This document shows positions 23,101 to 38,800 of a DNA stretch of 64,000 nucleotides, one piece after another. A model generated the notes under the pieces. It saw nothing but the letters and a program-made list of their open reading frames with translations. It did not search any database and was not told the DNA's origin. Position 1 is the stretch's first letter; the number at the start of each line of letters is the position of its first letter. The stretch is from Erythrophleum ivorense (lineage: Eukaryota > Streptophyta > Magnoliopsida > Fabales > Fabaceae). Where the stretch lies: contig JAIUCV010000083.1 of NCBI GenBank assembly GCA_026724425.1, forward strand, positions 4,588,001 to 4,652,000, written 5' to 3'. The position numbers and the translations under genes were made by a program.

Positions 23101-26100
23101 GGAATGAGAATCATGTCATTCATGTTGCTCTCATAGTCCCGAGGAGAACCTAATGCATGTTTGGCTAAGTATGGGTCCGTCTTGATCATTACATACACTA
23201 CAAGTATGTTTCTACATTGTGTGGAGGCATAGAGCTACGATTGGGACTCCTTACTAGTAATGTCTCTCTCAGGATGGTAGCTTTGAAGTTCCTCTCAAGG
23301 AATGAGAATCATGTCACACATGTTGCTCCTCATAGTCCCGTGGAGAACCTAATGCATGTTTGGCTAACTATGGGTCCGTTTTGATCATTACATACACTAC
23401 AAGTATGTTCCTACATTGTGTGGAGGTATAGAGCTACGATTGGGACTCCTTACTACTTATGTTTCTCTCAGGATGGTAGCTTTGATGTTCCTCTCAAGGA
23501 ATGAGAATCATGTCATTCATGTTGCTCTCATAGTCCCGTGGAGAACCTAATGCATGTTTGGCTAAGTATGGGTCCGTCTTGATCATTACATACACTACAA
23601 GTATGTTTCTACATTGTGTGGAGGCATAGAGCTACGATTGGGACTCCTTACTACTTATGTTTCTCTCAGGATGGTAGCTTTGATGTTCCTCTCAAGGAAT
23701 GAGAATCATGTCACACATGTTGCTCTCATAGTCCCGTGGAGAACCTAATGCATGTTTGGCTAAGTATGGGTCCGTCTTGATCATTACATACACTACAAGT
23801 ATGTTCCTACATTGTGTGGAGGCATAGAGCTACGATTGGGACTCCATACTACTTATGTTTCTCTCAGAATGGTAGCTTTGAAGTTCCTCTCAAGGAATGA
23901 GAATCATGTCACACATGTTGCTCCTCATAGTCCCGTGTAGAACCTAATGCATGTTTGGCTAACTATGGGTCCGTCTTGATCATTACATACACTACAAGTA
24001 TGTTTCTACATTGTGTGGAGGCATAGAGCTACGATTGGGACTCCTTACTACTTATGTTTCTCTCAGGATGGTAGCTTTGATGTTCCTCTCAAGGAATGAG
24101 AATCATGTCACACATGTTGCTCCTCATAGTCCCGTGGAGAACCTAATGCATGTTTGGCTAACTATGGGTCCGTCTTGATCATTACATACACTACAAGTAT
24201 GTTTCTACAATGTGTGGAGGCATAGAGCTACGATTGGGACTCCTTACTACTTATGTTTCTCTCAGGATGGTAGCTTTGATGTTCCTCTCAAGGAATGAGA
24301 ATCATGGCACACTTGTTGCTCCTCATAGTCCCGTGTAGAACCTAATGCATGTTTGGCTAACTATGGGTCCGTCTTGATCATTACATACACTACAAGTATG
24401 TTTCTACATTGTGTGGAGGCATAGAGCTACGATTGGGACTCCTTACTACTTATGTTTCTCTCAGGATGGTAGCTTTGATGTTCCTCTCAAGGAATGAGAA
24501 TCATGTCACACATGTTGCTCCTCAGAGTCCCGTGGAGAACCTAATGCATGTTTGGCTAACTATGGGTCCGTCTTGATCATTACATACACTACAAGTATGT
24601 TTCTACAATGTGTGGAGGCATAGAGCTACGATTGGGACTCCTTACTAGTAATGTTTCTCTCAGGATGGTAGCTTTGATGTTCCTCTCAAAGAATGAGAAT
24701 CATGTCACACATGTTGCTCCTCATAGTCCCGTGGAGAACCTAATGCATGTTTGGCTAAGTATGGGTCTGTCTTGATCATTATATACACTACAAGTATGTT
24801 TCTACAATGTGTGGAGGCATAGAGCTACGATTGGGACTCCTTACTACTTATGTTTCTCTCAGGATGGTAGCTTTGATGTTCCTCTCAAGGAATGAGAATC
24901 ATGTCACACATGTTGCTCCTCATAGTCCCGTGGAGAACCTAATGCATGTTTGGCTAACTATGGGTCCGTCTTGATCATTACATACACTACAAGTATGTTC
25001 CTACATTGTGTGGAGGCATAGAGCTACGATTGGGACTCCATACTACTTATGTTTCTCTCAGAATGGTAGCTTTGAAGTTCCTCTCAAGGAATGAGAATCA
25101 TGTCACACATGTTGCTCCTCATAGTCCCGTGTAGAACCTAATGCATGTTTGGCTAACTATGGGTCCGTCTTGATCATTACATACACTACAAGTATGTTTC
25201 TACATTGTGTGGAGGCATAGAGCTACGATTGGGACTCCTTACTAGTAATGTCTCTCTCAGGATGGTAGCTTTGGTGTTCTTCACAAGGAATGATAATCAT
25301 GTCACACATGTTGCTCCTCATAGTCCCGTGGAGAACCTAATGCATGTTTGGCTAAGTATGGGTCCGTCTTGATCATTACATACACTACAAGTATGTTTCT
25401 ACATTGTGTGGAGGCATAGAGCTACGATTGGGACTCCTTACTACTTATGTTTCTCTCAGGATGGTAGCTTTGATGTTCCTCTCAAGGAATGAGAATCATG
25501 TCACACATGTTGCTCCTCATAGTCCAGTGGAGAACCTAATGCATGTTTGGCTAAGTATGGGTCCGCCTTGATCATTACATACACTACAAGTATGTTTCTA
25601 CATTGTGTGGAGGCATAGAGCTACGATTGGGACTCCTTACTACTTATGTTTCTCTCAGGATGGTAGCTTTGATGTTCCTCTCAAGGAATGAGAATCATGT
25701 CATTCATGTTGCTCTCATAGTCCCGTGGAGAACCTAATGCATGTTTGGCTAAGTATGGGTCCGTCTTGATCATTACATACACTACAAGTATGTTTCTACA
25801 TTGTGTGGAGGCATAGAGCTACGATTGGGACTCCTTACTAGTAATGTCTCTCTCAGGATGGTAGCTTTGAAGTTCCTCTCAAGGAATGAGAATCATGACA
25901 CACATGTTGCTCCTCATAGTCCCGTGGAGAACCTAATGCATGTTTGGCTAACTATGGGTCCGTTTTGATCATTACATACACTACAAGTATGTTCCTACAT
26001 TGTGTGGAGGTATAGAGCTACGATTGGGACTCCTTACTACTTATGTTTCTCTCAGGATGGTAGCTTTGATGTTCCTCTCAAAGAATGAGAATCATGTCAC

Positions 26101-26893
26101 ACATGTTGCTCCTAATAGTCCCGTGGAGAACCTAATGCATGTTTGGCTAAGTATGGGTCCGTCTTGATCATTACATACACTACAAGTATGTTTCTACAAT
26201 GTGTGGAGGCATAGAGCTACGATTGGGACTCCTTACTAGTAATGTTTCTCTCAGGAGATGGTAGCTTTGAAGTTCCTCTCAAGGAATGAGAATCATGTCA
26301 CACATGTTGCTCCTCATAGTACCGTGGAGAACCTAATGCATGTTTGGCTAAGTATGGGTCCGTCTTGATCATTACATACACTACAAGTATGTTTCTACAT
26401 TGTGTGGAGGCATAGAGCTACGATTGGGACTCCTTACTACTTATGTTTCTCTCAGGATGGTAGCTTTGATGTTCCTCTCAAGGAATGAGAATCATGTCAC
26501 ACATGTTGCTCCTCATAGTCCCGTTGAGAACCTAATGCATGTTTGGCTAAGTATGGGTCCGTCTTGATCATTACATACACTACAAGTATGTTTCTACATT
26601 GTGTGGAGGCATAGAGCTACGATTGGGACTCCTTACTACTTATGTTTCTCTCAGGATGGTAGCTTTGATGTTCCTCTCAAGGAATGAGAATCATGTCACA
26701 CATGTTGCTCCTCAAAGTCCCGTGTAGAACCTAATGCATGTTTGGCTAAGTATGGGTCCGTCTTGATCATTACATACACTACAAGTATGTTTCTACATTG
26801 TGTGGAGGCATAGAGCTACGATTGGGACTCCTTACTACTTATGTTTCTCTCAGGATGGTAGCTTTGATGTTCCTCTCAAGGAATGAGAATTAT
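14164..26893. repeat. Satellite super-unit copy A (64 monomers, 12,730 bp)
   Basis: The first 29 monomers repeat the preceding block. They are followed by most of a further 12-monomer unit and a distinctive tail with rare variants (GGGCCTGTC near 22379, CCCGAGGAG near 23140, GGTGTTCTTCACAAGG near 25274, CAGGAGATGG near 26254, TAGTACCGTGG near 26318). The same order recurs in the next two super-units. Relative to copy B it lacks four monomers (794 bp) near 21523 and has one extra near the K-B' junction. Confidence 0.8.
16950..21522. repeat. 12-monomer higher-order repeat, about 1.9 copies (unit 2,386 bp)
   Basis: The unit starts with a monomer carrying CCCGGGTAG. It then contains, in order, a GATGTGCC monomer, a TTCGCTAAG/CTTCTTAC monomer, TAACTTCTCT, TATATTTCTC, TAGAACTACG, GGTTAAC and GTCATTCATG variants. 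Copies start at 16950 and 19336; TAACTTCTCT recurs at 17890 and 20276. One copy plus a short partial is at 11181-13964. Similar pairs lie in the later super-units (TAACTTCTCT at 30420/32806 and 44941/47327, both 2,386 bp apart). Confidence 0.85.
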
Positions 26894-29800
26894 GTCACAC
26901 ATGTTGCTCCTCATAGTCCCGTGGAGAACCTAATGCATGTTTCGCTAAGTATGGGTCCGCCTTGATCATTACATACACTACAAGTATGTTCCTACATTGT
27001 GTGGAGGCATAGAGCTACGATTGGGACTCCTTACTACTTATGTTTCTCTCAGGATGGTAGCTTTGATGTTCCTCTCAAGGAATGAGAATCATGTCACACA
27101 TGTTGCTCCTCATAGTCCCGTGTAGAACCTAATGCATGTTTGGCTAACTATGGGTCCGTCTTGATCATTACATACACTACAAGTATGTTTCTACATTGTG
27201 TGGAGGCATAGAGCTACGATTGGGACTCCTTACTAGTAATGTCTCTCTCAGGATGGTAGCTTTGAAGTTCCTCTCAAGGAATGAGAATCATGTCACACAT
27301 GTTGCTCCTCAGAGTCCCGTGGAGAACCTAATGCATGTTTGGCTAACTATGGGTCCGTCTTGATCATTACATACACTACAAGTATGTTCCTACATTGTGT
27401 GGAGGCATAGAGCTACGATTGGGACTCCTTACTACTTATGTTTCTCTCAGGATGGTAGCTTTGAAGTTCCTCTCAAGGAATGATAATCATGTCACACATG
27501 TTGCTCCTCATAGTCCCGTGGAGAACCTAATGCATGTTTGGCTAACTATGGGTCCGTCTTGATCATTACATACACTACAAGTATGTTCCTACATTGTGTG
27601 GAGGCATAGAGCTACGATTGGGACTCCATACTACTTATGTTTCTCTCAGAATGGTAGCTTTGAAGTTCCTCTCAAGGAATGAGAATCATGTCACACATGT
27701 TGCTCCTCATAGTCCCGTGTAGAACCTAATGCATGTTTGGCTAACTATGGGTCCGTCTTGATCATTACATACACTACAAGTATGTTTCTACATTGTGTGG
27801 AGGCATAGAGCTACGATTGGGACTCCTTACTACTTATGTTTCTCTCAGGATGGTAGCTTTGATGTTCCTCTCAAGGAATGAGAATCATGTCACACATGTT
27901 GCTCCTCAGAGTCCCGTGGAGAACCTAATGCATGTTTGGCTAACTATGGGTCCGTCTTGATCATTACATACACTACAAGTATGTTTCTACAATGTGTGGA
28001 GGCATAGAGCTACGATTGGGACTCCTTACTACTTATGTTTCTCTCAGGATGGTAGCTTTGATGTTCCTCTCAAGGAATGAGAATCATGTCACACATGTTG
28101 CTCCTCATAGTCCCGTTGAGAACCTAATGCATGTTTGGCTAAGTATGGGTCCGTCTTGATCATTACATACACTACAAGTATGTTTCTACATTGTGTGGAG
28201 GCATAGAGCTACGATTGGGACTCCTTACTACTTATGTTTCTCTCAGGATGGTAGCTTTGATGTTCCTCTCAAGGAATGAGAATCATGTCACACATGTTGC
28301 TCCTCATAGTCCCGTGTAGAACCTAATGCATGTTTGGCTAAGTATGGGTCCGTCTTGATCATTACATACACTACAAGTATGTTTCTACATTGTGTGGAGG
28401 CATAGAGCTACGATTGGGACTCCTTACTACTTATGTTTCTCTCAGGATGGTAGCTTTGATGTTCCTCTCAAGGAATGAGAATCATGTCACACATGTTGCT
28501 CCTCATAGTCCCGTGGAGAACCTAATGCATGTTTCGCTAAGTATGGGTCCGCCTTGATCATTACATACACTACAAGTATGTTCCTACATTGTGTGGAGGC
28601 ATAGAGCTACGATTGGGACTCCTTACTACTTATGTTTCTCTCAGGATGGTAGCTTTGATGTTCCTCTCAAGGAATGAGAATCATGTCACACATGTTGCTC
28701 CTCATAGTCCCGTGTAGAACCTAATGCATGTTTGGCTAACTATGGGTCCGTCTTGATCATTACATACACTACAAGTATGTTTCTACATTGTGTGGAGGCA
28801 TAGAGCTACGATTGGGACTCCTTACTAGTAATGTCTCTCTCAGGATGGTAGCTTTGAAGTTCCTCTCAAGGAATGAGAATCATGTCACACATGTTGCTCC
28901 TCAGAGTCCCGTGGAGAACCTAATGCATGTTTGGCTAACTATGGGTCCGTCTTGATCATTACATACACTACAAGTATGTTCCTACATTGTGTGGAGGCAT
29001 AGAGCTACGATTGGGACTCCTTACTACTTATGTTTCTCTCAGGATGGTAGCTTTGAAGTTCCTCTCAAGGAATGAGAATCATGTCACACATGTTGCTCCT
29101 CATAGTCCCGTGGAGAACCTAATGCATGTTTGGCTAACTATGGGTCCGTCTTGATCATTACATACACTACAAGTATGTTCCTACATTGTGTGGAGGCATA
29201 GAGCTACGATTGGGACTCCATACTACTTATGTTTCTCTCAGAATGGTAGCTTTGAAGTTCCTCTCAAGGAATGAGAATCATGTCACACATGTTGCTCCTC
29301 ATAGTCCCGTGTAGAACCTAATGCATGTTTGGCTAACTATGGGTCCGTCTTGATCATTACATACACTACAAGTATGTTTCTACATTGTGTGGAGGCATAG
29401 AGCTACGATTGGGACTCCTTACTACTTATGTTTCTCTCAGGATGGTAGCTTTGATGTTCCTCTCAAGGAATGAGAATCATGTCACACATGTTGCTCCTCA
29501 GAGTCCCGTGGAGAACCTAATGCATGTTTGGCTAACTATGGGTCCGTCTTGATCATTACATACACTACAAGTATGTTTCTACAATGTGTGGAGGCATAGA
29601 GCTACGATTGGGACTCCTTACTACTTATGTTTCTCTCAGGATGGTAGCTTTGATGTTCCTCTCAAGGAATGAGAATCATGTCACACATGTTGCTCCTCAT
29701 AGTCCCGGGTAGAACCTAATGCATGTTTGGCTAACTATGGGTCCGTCTTGATCATTACATACACTACAAGTATGTTTCTACATTGTGTGGAGGCATAGAG

Positions 29801-32800
29801 CTACGATTGGGACTCCTTACTACTTATGTTTCTCTCAGGATGGTAGCTTTGATGTTCCTCTCAAGGAATGAGAATCATGTCACACATGTTGCTCCTCAGA
29901 GTCCCGTGGAGAACCTAATGCATGTTTGGCTAACTATGGGTCCGTCTTGATCATTACATACACTACAAGTATGTTTCTACAATGTGTGGAGGCATAGAGC
30001 TACGATTGGGACTCCTTACTAGTAATGTTTCTCTCAGGATGGTAGCTTTGATGTGCCTCTCAAAGAATGAGAATCATGTCACACATGTTGCTCCTCATAG
30101 TCCCGTGGAGAACCTAATGCATGTTTGGCTAAGTATGGGTCCGTCTTGATCATTACATACACTACAAGTATGTTTCTACAATGTGTGGAGGCATAGAGCT
30201 ACGATTGGGACTCCTTACTACTTATGTTTCTCTCAGGATGGTAGCTTTGATGTTCCTCTCAAGGAATGAGAATCATGTCACACATGTTGCTCTCATAGTC
30301 CCGTGTAGAACCTAATGCATGTTTGGCTAACTATGGGTCCGTCTTGATCATTACATACACTACAAGTATGTTTCTACATTGTGTGGAGGCATAGAGCTAC
30401 GATTGGGACTCCTTACTAGTAACTTCTCTCTCAGGATGGTAGCTTTGAAGTTCCTCTCAAGGAATGAGAATCATGTCACACATGTTGCTCCTCAGAGTCC
30501 CGTGGAGAACCTAATGCATGTTTGGCTAACTATGGGTCCGTCTTGATCATTACATACACTACAAGTATGTTCCTACATTGTGTGGAGGCATAGAGCTACG
30601 ATTGGGACTCCTTACTACTTATATTTCTCTCAGGATGGTAGCTTTGATGTTCCTCTCAAGGAATGAGAATCATGTCACACATGTTGCTCCTCATAGTCCC
30701 GTGTAGAACCTAATGCATGTTTGGCTAACTATGGGTCCGTCTTGATCATTACATACACTACAAGTATGTTTCTACATTGTGTGGAGGCATAGAACTACGA
30801 TTGGGACTCCTTACTAGTAATGTCTCTCTCAGGATGGTAGCTTTGAAGTTCCTCTCAAGGAATGAGAATCATGTCACACATGTTGCTCCTCATAGTCCCG
30901 TGGAGAACCTAATGCATGTTTGGTTAACTATGGGTCCGTCTTGATCATTACATACACTACAAGTATGTTCCTACATTGTGTGGAGGCATAGAGCTACGAT
31001 TGGGACTCCATACTACTTATGTTTCTCTCAGAATGGTAGCTTTGAAGTTCCTCTCAAGGAATGAGAATCATGTCACACATGTTGCTCCTCATAGTCCCGT
31101 GTAGAACCTAATGCATGTTTGGCTAACTATGGGTCCGTCTTGATCATTACATACACTACAAGTATGTTTCTACATTGTGTGGAGGCATAGAGCTACGATT
31201 GGGACTCCTTACTACTTATGTTTCTCTCAGGATGGTAGCTTTGATGTTCCTCTCAAGGAATGAGAATCATGTCATTCATGTTGCTCTCATAGTCCCGTGG
31301 AGAACCTAATGCATGTTTGGCTAAGTATGGGTCCGTCTTGATCATTACATACACTACAAGTATGTTTCTACATTGTGTGGAGGCATAGAGCTACGATTGG
31401 GACTCCTTACTACTTATGTTTCTCTCAGGATGGTAGCTTTGATGTTCCTCTCAAGGAATGAGAATCATGTCACACATGTTGCTCTCATAGTCCCGTGGAG
31501 AACCTAATGCATGTTTGGCTAAGTATGGGTCCGTCTTGATCATTACATACACTACAAGTATGTTCCTACATTGTGTGGAGGCATAGAGCTACGATTGGGA
31601 CTCCATACTACTTATGTTTCTCTCAGAATGGTAGCTTTGAAGTTCCTCTCAAGGAATGAGAATCATGTCACACATGTTGCTCCTCATAGTCCCGTGTAGA
31701 ACCTAATGCATGTTTGGCTAACTATGGGTCCGTCTTGATCATTACATACACTACAAGTATGTTTCTACAATGTGTGGAGGCATAGAGCTACGATTGGGAC
31801 TCCTTACTACTTATGTTTCTCTCAGGATGGTAGCTTTGATGTTCCTCTCAAGGAATGAGAATCATGTCACACATGTTGCTCCTCATAGTCCCGGGTAGAA
31901 CCTAATGCATGTTTGGCTAACTATGGGTCCGTCTTGATCATTACATACACTACAAGTATGTTTCTACATTGTGTGGAGGCATAGAGCTACGATTGGGACT
32001 CCTTACTACTTATGTTTCTCTCAGGATGGTAGCTTTGATGTTCCTCTCAAGGAATGAGAATCATGTCACACATGTTGCTCCTCAGAGTCCCGTGGAGAAC
32101 CTAATGCATGTTTGGCTAACTATGGGTCCGTCTTGATCATTACATACACTACAAGTATGTTTCTACAATGTGTGGAGGCATAGAGCTACGATTGGGACTC
32201 CTTACTAGTAATGTTTCTCTCAGGATGGTAGCTTTGATGTGCCTCTCAAAGAATGAGAATCATGTCACACATGTTGCTCCTCATAGTCCCGTGGAGAACC
32301 TAATGCATGTTTGGCTAAGTATGGGTCCGTCTTGATCATTACATACACTACAAGTATGTTTCTACAATGTGTGGAGGCATAGAGCTACGATTGGGACTCC
32401 TTACTACTTATGTTTCTCTCAGGATGGTAGCTTTGATGTTCCTCTCAAGGAATGAGAATCATGTCACACATGTTGCTCCTCATAGTCCCGTGGAGAACCT
32501 AATGCATGTTTCGCTAAGTATGGGTCCGCCTTGATCATTACATACACTACAAGTATGTTCCTACATTGTGTGGAGGCATAGAGCTACGATTGGGACTTCT
32601 TACTACTTATGTTTCTCTCAGGATGGTAGCTTTGATGTTCCTCTCAAGGAATGAGAATCATGTCACACATGTTGCTCCTCATAGTCCCGTGTAGAACCTA
32701 ATGCATGTTTGGCTAACTATGGGTCCGTCTTGATCATTACATACACTACAAGTATGTTTCTACATTGTGTGGAGGCATAGAGCTACGATTGGGACTCCTT

Positions 32801-35800
32801 ACTAGTAACTTCTCTCTCAGGATGGTAGCTTTGAAGTTCCTCTCAAGGAATGAGAATCATGTCACACATGTTGCTCCTCAGAGTCCCGTGGAGAACCTAA
32901 TGCATGTTTGGCTAACTATGGGTCCGTCTTGATCATTACATACACTACAAGTATGTTCCTACATTGTGTGGAGGCATAGAGCTACGATTGGGACTCCTTA
33001 CTACTTATATTTCTCTCAGGATGGTAGCTTTGATGTTCCTCTCAAGGAATGAGAATCATGTCACACATGTTGCTCCTCATAGTCCCGTGTAGAACCTAAT
33101 GCATGTTTGGCTAACTATGGGTCCGTCTTGATCATTACATACACTACAAGTATGTTTCTACATTGTGTGGAGGCATAGAACTACGATTGGGACTCCTTAC
33201 TAGTAATGTCTCTCTCAGGATGGTAGCTTTGAAGTTCCTCTCAAGGAATGAGAATCATGTCACACATGTTGCTCCTCATAGTCCCGTGGAGAACCTAATG
33301 CATGTTTGGTTAACTATGGGTCCGTCTTGATCATTACATACACTACAAGTATGTTCCTACATTGTGTGGAGGCATAGAGCTACGATTGGGACTCCATACT
33401 ACTTATGTTTCTCTCAGAATGGTAGCTTTGAAGTTCCTCTCAAGGAATGAGAATCATGTCACACATGTTGCTCCTCATAGTCCCGTGTAGAACCTAATGC
33501 ATGTTTGGCTAACTATGGGTCCGTCTTGATCATTACATACACTACAAGTATGTTTCTACATTGTGTGGAGGCATAGAGCTACGATTGGGACTCCTTACTA
33601 CTTATGTTTCTCTCAGGATGGTAGCTTTGATGTTCCTCTCAAGGAATGAGAATCATGTCATTCATGTTGCTCTCATAGTCCCGTGGAGAACCTAATGCAT
33701 GTTTGGCTAAGTATGGGTCCGTCTTGATCATTACATACACTACAAGTATGTTTCTACATTGTGTGGAGGCATAGAGCTACGATTGGGACTCCTTACTACT
33801 TATGTTTCTCTCAGGATGGTAGCTTTGATGTTCCTCTCAAGGAATGAGAATCATGTCACACATGTTGCTCTCATAGTCCCGTGGAGAACCTAATGCATGT
33901 TTGGCTAAGTATGGGTCCGTCTTGATCATTACATACACTACAAGTATGTTCCTACATTGTGTGGAGGCATAGAGCTACGATTGGGACTCCATACTACTTA
34001 TGTTTCTCTCAGAATGGTAGCTTTGAAGTTCCTCTCAAGGAATGAGAATCATGTCACACATGTTGCTCCTCATAGTCCCGTGGAGAACCTAATGCATGTT
34101 TGGCTAAGTATGGGTCCGTCTTGATCATTACATACACTACAAGTATGTTTCTACATTGTGTGGAGGCATAGAGCTACGATTGGGACTCCTTACTAGTAAT
34201 GTCTCTCTCAGGATGGTAGCTTTGAAGTTCCTCTCAAGGAATGAGAATCATGTCACACATGTTGCTCCTCATAGTCCCGTGGAGAACCTAATGCATGTTT
34301 GGCTAACTATGGGTCCGTTTTGATCATTACATACACTACAAGTATGTTCCTACATTGTGTGGAGGTATAGAGCTACGATTGGGACTCCTTACTACTTATG
34401 TTTCTCTCAGGATGGTAGCTTTGATGTTCCTCTCAAGGAATGAGAATCATGTCATTCATGTTGCTCTCATAGTCCCGTGGAGAACCTAATGCATGTTTGG
34501 CTAAGTATGGGTCCGTCTTGATCATTACATACACTACAAGTATGTTTCTACATTGTGTGGAGGCATAGAGCTACGATTGGGACTCCTTACTACTTATGTT
34601 TCTCTCAGGATGGTAGCTTTGATGTTCCTCTCAAGGAATGAGAATCATGTCACACATGTTGCTCTCATAGTCCCGTGGAGAACCTAATGCATGTTTGGCT
34701 AAGTATGGGTCCGTCTTGATCATTACATACACTACAAGTATGTTCCTACATTGTGTGGAGGCATAGAGCTACGATTGGGACTCCATACTACTTATGTTTC
34801 TCTCAGAATGGTAGCTTTGAAGTTCCTCTCAAGGAATGAGAATCATGTCACACATGTTGCTCCTCATAGTCCCGTGTAGAACCTAATGCATGTTTGGCTA
34901 ACTATGGGTCCGTCTTGATCATTACATACACTACAAGTATGTTTCTACATTGTGTGGAGGCATAGAGCTACGATTGGGACTCCTTACTACTTATGTTTCT
35001 CTCAGGATGGTAGCTTTGATGTTCCTCTCAAGGAATGAGAATCATGTCACACATGTTGCTCCTCAGAGTCCCGTGGAGAACCTAATGCATGTTTGGCTAA
35101 CTATGGGTCCGTCTTGATCATTACATACACTACAAGTATGTTTCTACAATGTGTGGAGGCATAGAGCTACGATTGGGACTCCTTACTACTTATGTTTCTC
35201 TCAGGATGGTAGCTTTGATGTTCCTCTCAAGGAATGAGAATCATGTCACACTTGTTGCTCCTCATAGTCCCGTGTAGAACCTAATGCATGTTTGGCTAAC
35301 TATGGGTCCGTCTTGATCATTACATACACTACAAGTATGTTTCTACATTGTGTGGAGGCATAGAGCTACGATTGGGACTCCTTACTACTTATGTTTCTCT
35401 CAGGATGGTAGCTTTGATGTTCCTCTCAAGGAATGAGAATCATGTCACACATGTTGCTCCTCAGAGTCCCGTGGAGAACCTAATGCATGTTTGGCTAACT
35501 ATGGGTCCGTCTTGATCATTACATACACTACAAGTATGTTTCTACAATGTGTGGAGGCATAGAGCTACGATTGGGACTCCTTACTAGTAATGTTTCTCTC
35601 AGGATGGTAGCTTTGATGTTCCTCTCAAAGAATGAGAATCATGTCACACATGTTGCTCCTCATAGTCCCGTGGAGAACCTAATGCATGTTTGGCTAAGTA
35701 TGGGCCTGTCTTGATCATTACATACACTACAAGTATGTTTCTACAATGTGTGGAGGCATAGAGCTACGATTGGGACTCCTTACTACTTATGTTTCTCTCA

Positions 35801-38800
35801 GGATGGTAGCTTTGATGTTCCTCTCAAGGAATGAGAATCATGTCACACATGTTGCTCCTCATAGTCCCGTGGAGAACCTAATGCATGTTTCGCTAAGTAT
35901 GGGTCCGCCTTGATCATTACATACACTACAAGTATGTTCCTACATTGTGTGGAGGCATAGAGCTACGATTGGGACTCCTTACTACTTATGTTTCTCTCAG
36001 GATGGTAGCTTTGATGTTCCTCTCAAGGAATGAGAATCATGTCACACATGTTGCTCCTCATAGTCCCGTGTAGAACCTAATGCATGTTTGGCTAACTATG
36101 GGTCCGTCTTGATCATTACATACACTACAAGTATGTTTCTACATTGTGTGGAGGCATAGAGCTACGATTGGGACTCCTTACTAGTAACTTCTCTCTCAGG
36201 ATGGTAGCTTTGAAGTTCCTCTCAAGGAATGAGAATCATGTCACACATGTTGCTCCTCAGAGTCCCGTGGAGAACCTAATGCATGTTTGGCTAACTATGG
36301 GTCCGTCTTGATCATTACATACACTACAAGTATGTTTCTACATTGTGTGGAGGCATAGAGCTACGATTGGGACTCCTTACTACTTATGTTTCTCTCAGGA
36401 TGGTAGCTTTGATGTTCCTCTCAAGGAATGAGAATCATGTCATTCATGTTGCTCTCATAGTCCCGAGGAGAACCTAATGCATGTTTGGCTAAGTATGGGT
36501 CCGTCTTGATCATTACATACACTACAAGTATGTTTCTACATTGTGTGGAGGCATAGAGCTACGATTGGGACTCCTTACTAGTAATGTCTCTCTCAGGATG
36601 GTAGCTTTGAAGTTCCTCTCAAGGAATGAGAATCATGTCACACATGTTGCTCCTCATAGTCCCGTGGAGAACCTAATGCATGTTTGGCTAACTATGGGTC
36701 CGTTTTGATCATTACATACACTACAAGTATGTTCCTACATTGTGTGGAGGTATAGAGCTACGATTGGGACTCCTTACTACTTATGTTTCTCTCAGGATGG
36801 TAGCTTTGATGTTCCTCTCAAGGAATGAGAATCATGTCATTCATGTTGCTCTCATAGTCCCGTGGAGAACCTAATGCATGTTTGGCTAAGTATGGGTCCG
36901 TCTTGATCATTACATACACTACAAGTATGTTTCTACATTGTGTGGAGGCATAGAGCTACGATTGGGACTCCTTACTACTTATGTTTCTCTCAGGATGGTA
37001 GCTTTGATGTTCCTCTCAAGGAATGAGAATCATGTCACACATGTTGCTCTCATAGTCCCGTGGAGAACCTAATGCATGTTTGGCTAAGTATGGGTCCGTC
37101 TTGATCATTACATACACTACAAGTATGTTCCTACATTGTGTGGAGGCATAGAGCTACGATTGGGACTCCATACTACTTATGTTTCTCTCAGAATGGTAGC
37201 TTTGAAGTTCCTCTCAAGGAATGAGAATCATGTCACACATGTTGCTCCTCATAGTCCCGTGTAGAACCTAATGCATGTTTGGCTAACTATGGGTCCGTCT
37301 TGATCATTACATACACTACAAGTATGTTTCTACATTGTGTGGAGGCATAGAGCTACGATTGGGACTCCTTACTACTTATGTTTCTCTCAGGATGGTAGCT
37401 TTGATGTTCCTCTCAAGGAATGAGAATCATGTCACACATGTTGCTCCTCATAGTCCCGTGGAGAACCTAATGCATGTTTGGCTAACTATGGGTCCGTCTT
37501 GATCATTACATACACTACAAGTATGTTTCTACAATGTGTGGAGGCATAGAGCTACGATTGGGACTCCTTACTACTTATGTTTCTCTCAGGATGGTAGCTT
37601 TGATGTTCCTCTCAAGGAATGAGAATCATGGCACACTTGTTGCTCCTCATAGTCCCGTGTAGAACCTAATGCATGTTTGGCTAACTATGGGTCCGTCTTG
37701 ATCATTACATACACTACAAGTATGTTTCTACATTGTGTGGAGGCATAGAGCTACGATTGGGACTCCTTACTACTTATGTTTCTCTCAGGATGGTAGCTTT
37801 GATGTTCCTCTCAAGGAATGAGAATCATGTCACACATGTTGCTCCTCAGAGTCCCGTGGAGAACCTAATGCATGTTTGGCTAACTATGGGTCCGTCTTGA
37901 TCATTACATACACTACAAGTATGTTTCTACAATGTGTGGAGGCATAGAGCTACGATTGGGACTCCTTACTAGTAATGTTTCTCTCAGGATGGTAGCTTTG
38001 ATGTTCCTCTCAAAGAATGAGAATCATGTCACACATGTTGCTCCTCATAGTCCCGTGGAGAACCTAATGCATGTTTGGCTAAGTATGGGTCTGTCTTGAT
38101 CATTATATACACTACAAGTATGTTTCTACAATGTGTGGAGGCATAGAGCTACGATTGGGACTCCTTACTACTTATGTTTCTCTCAGGATGGTAGCTTTGA
38201 TGTTCCTCTCAAGGAATGAGAATCATGTCACACATGTTGCTCCTCATAGTCCCGTGGAGAACCTAATGCATGTTTGGCTAACTATGGGTCCGTCTTGATC
38301 ATTACATACACTACAAGTATGTTCCTACATTGTGTGGAGGCATAGAGCTACGATTGGGACTCCATACTACTTATGTTTCTCTCAGAATGGTAGCTTTGAA
38401 GTTCCTCTCAAGGAATGAGAATCATGTCACACATGTTGCTCCTCATAGTCCCGTGTAGAACCTAATGCATGTTTGGCTAACTATGGGTCCGTCTTGATCA
38501 TTACATACACTACAAGTATGTTTCTACATTGTGTGGAGGCATAGAGCTACGATTGGGACTCCTTACTAGTAATGTCTCTCTCAGGATGGTAGCTTTGGTG
38601 TTCTTCACAAGGAATGATAATCATGTCACACATGTTGCTCCTCATAGTCCCGTGGAGAACCTAATGCATGTTTGGCTAAGTATGGGTCCGTCTTGATCAT
38701 TACATACACTACAAGTATGTTTCTACATTGTGTGGAGGCATAGAGCTACGATTGGGACTCCTTACTACTTATGTTTCTCTCAGGATGGTAGCTTTGATGT

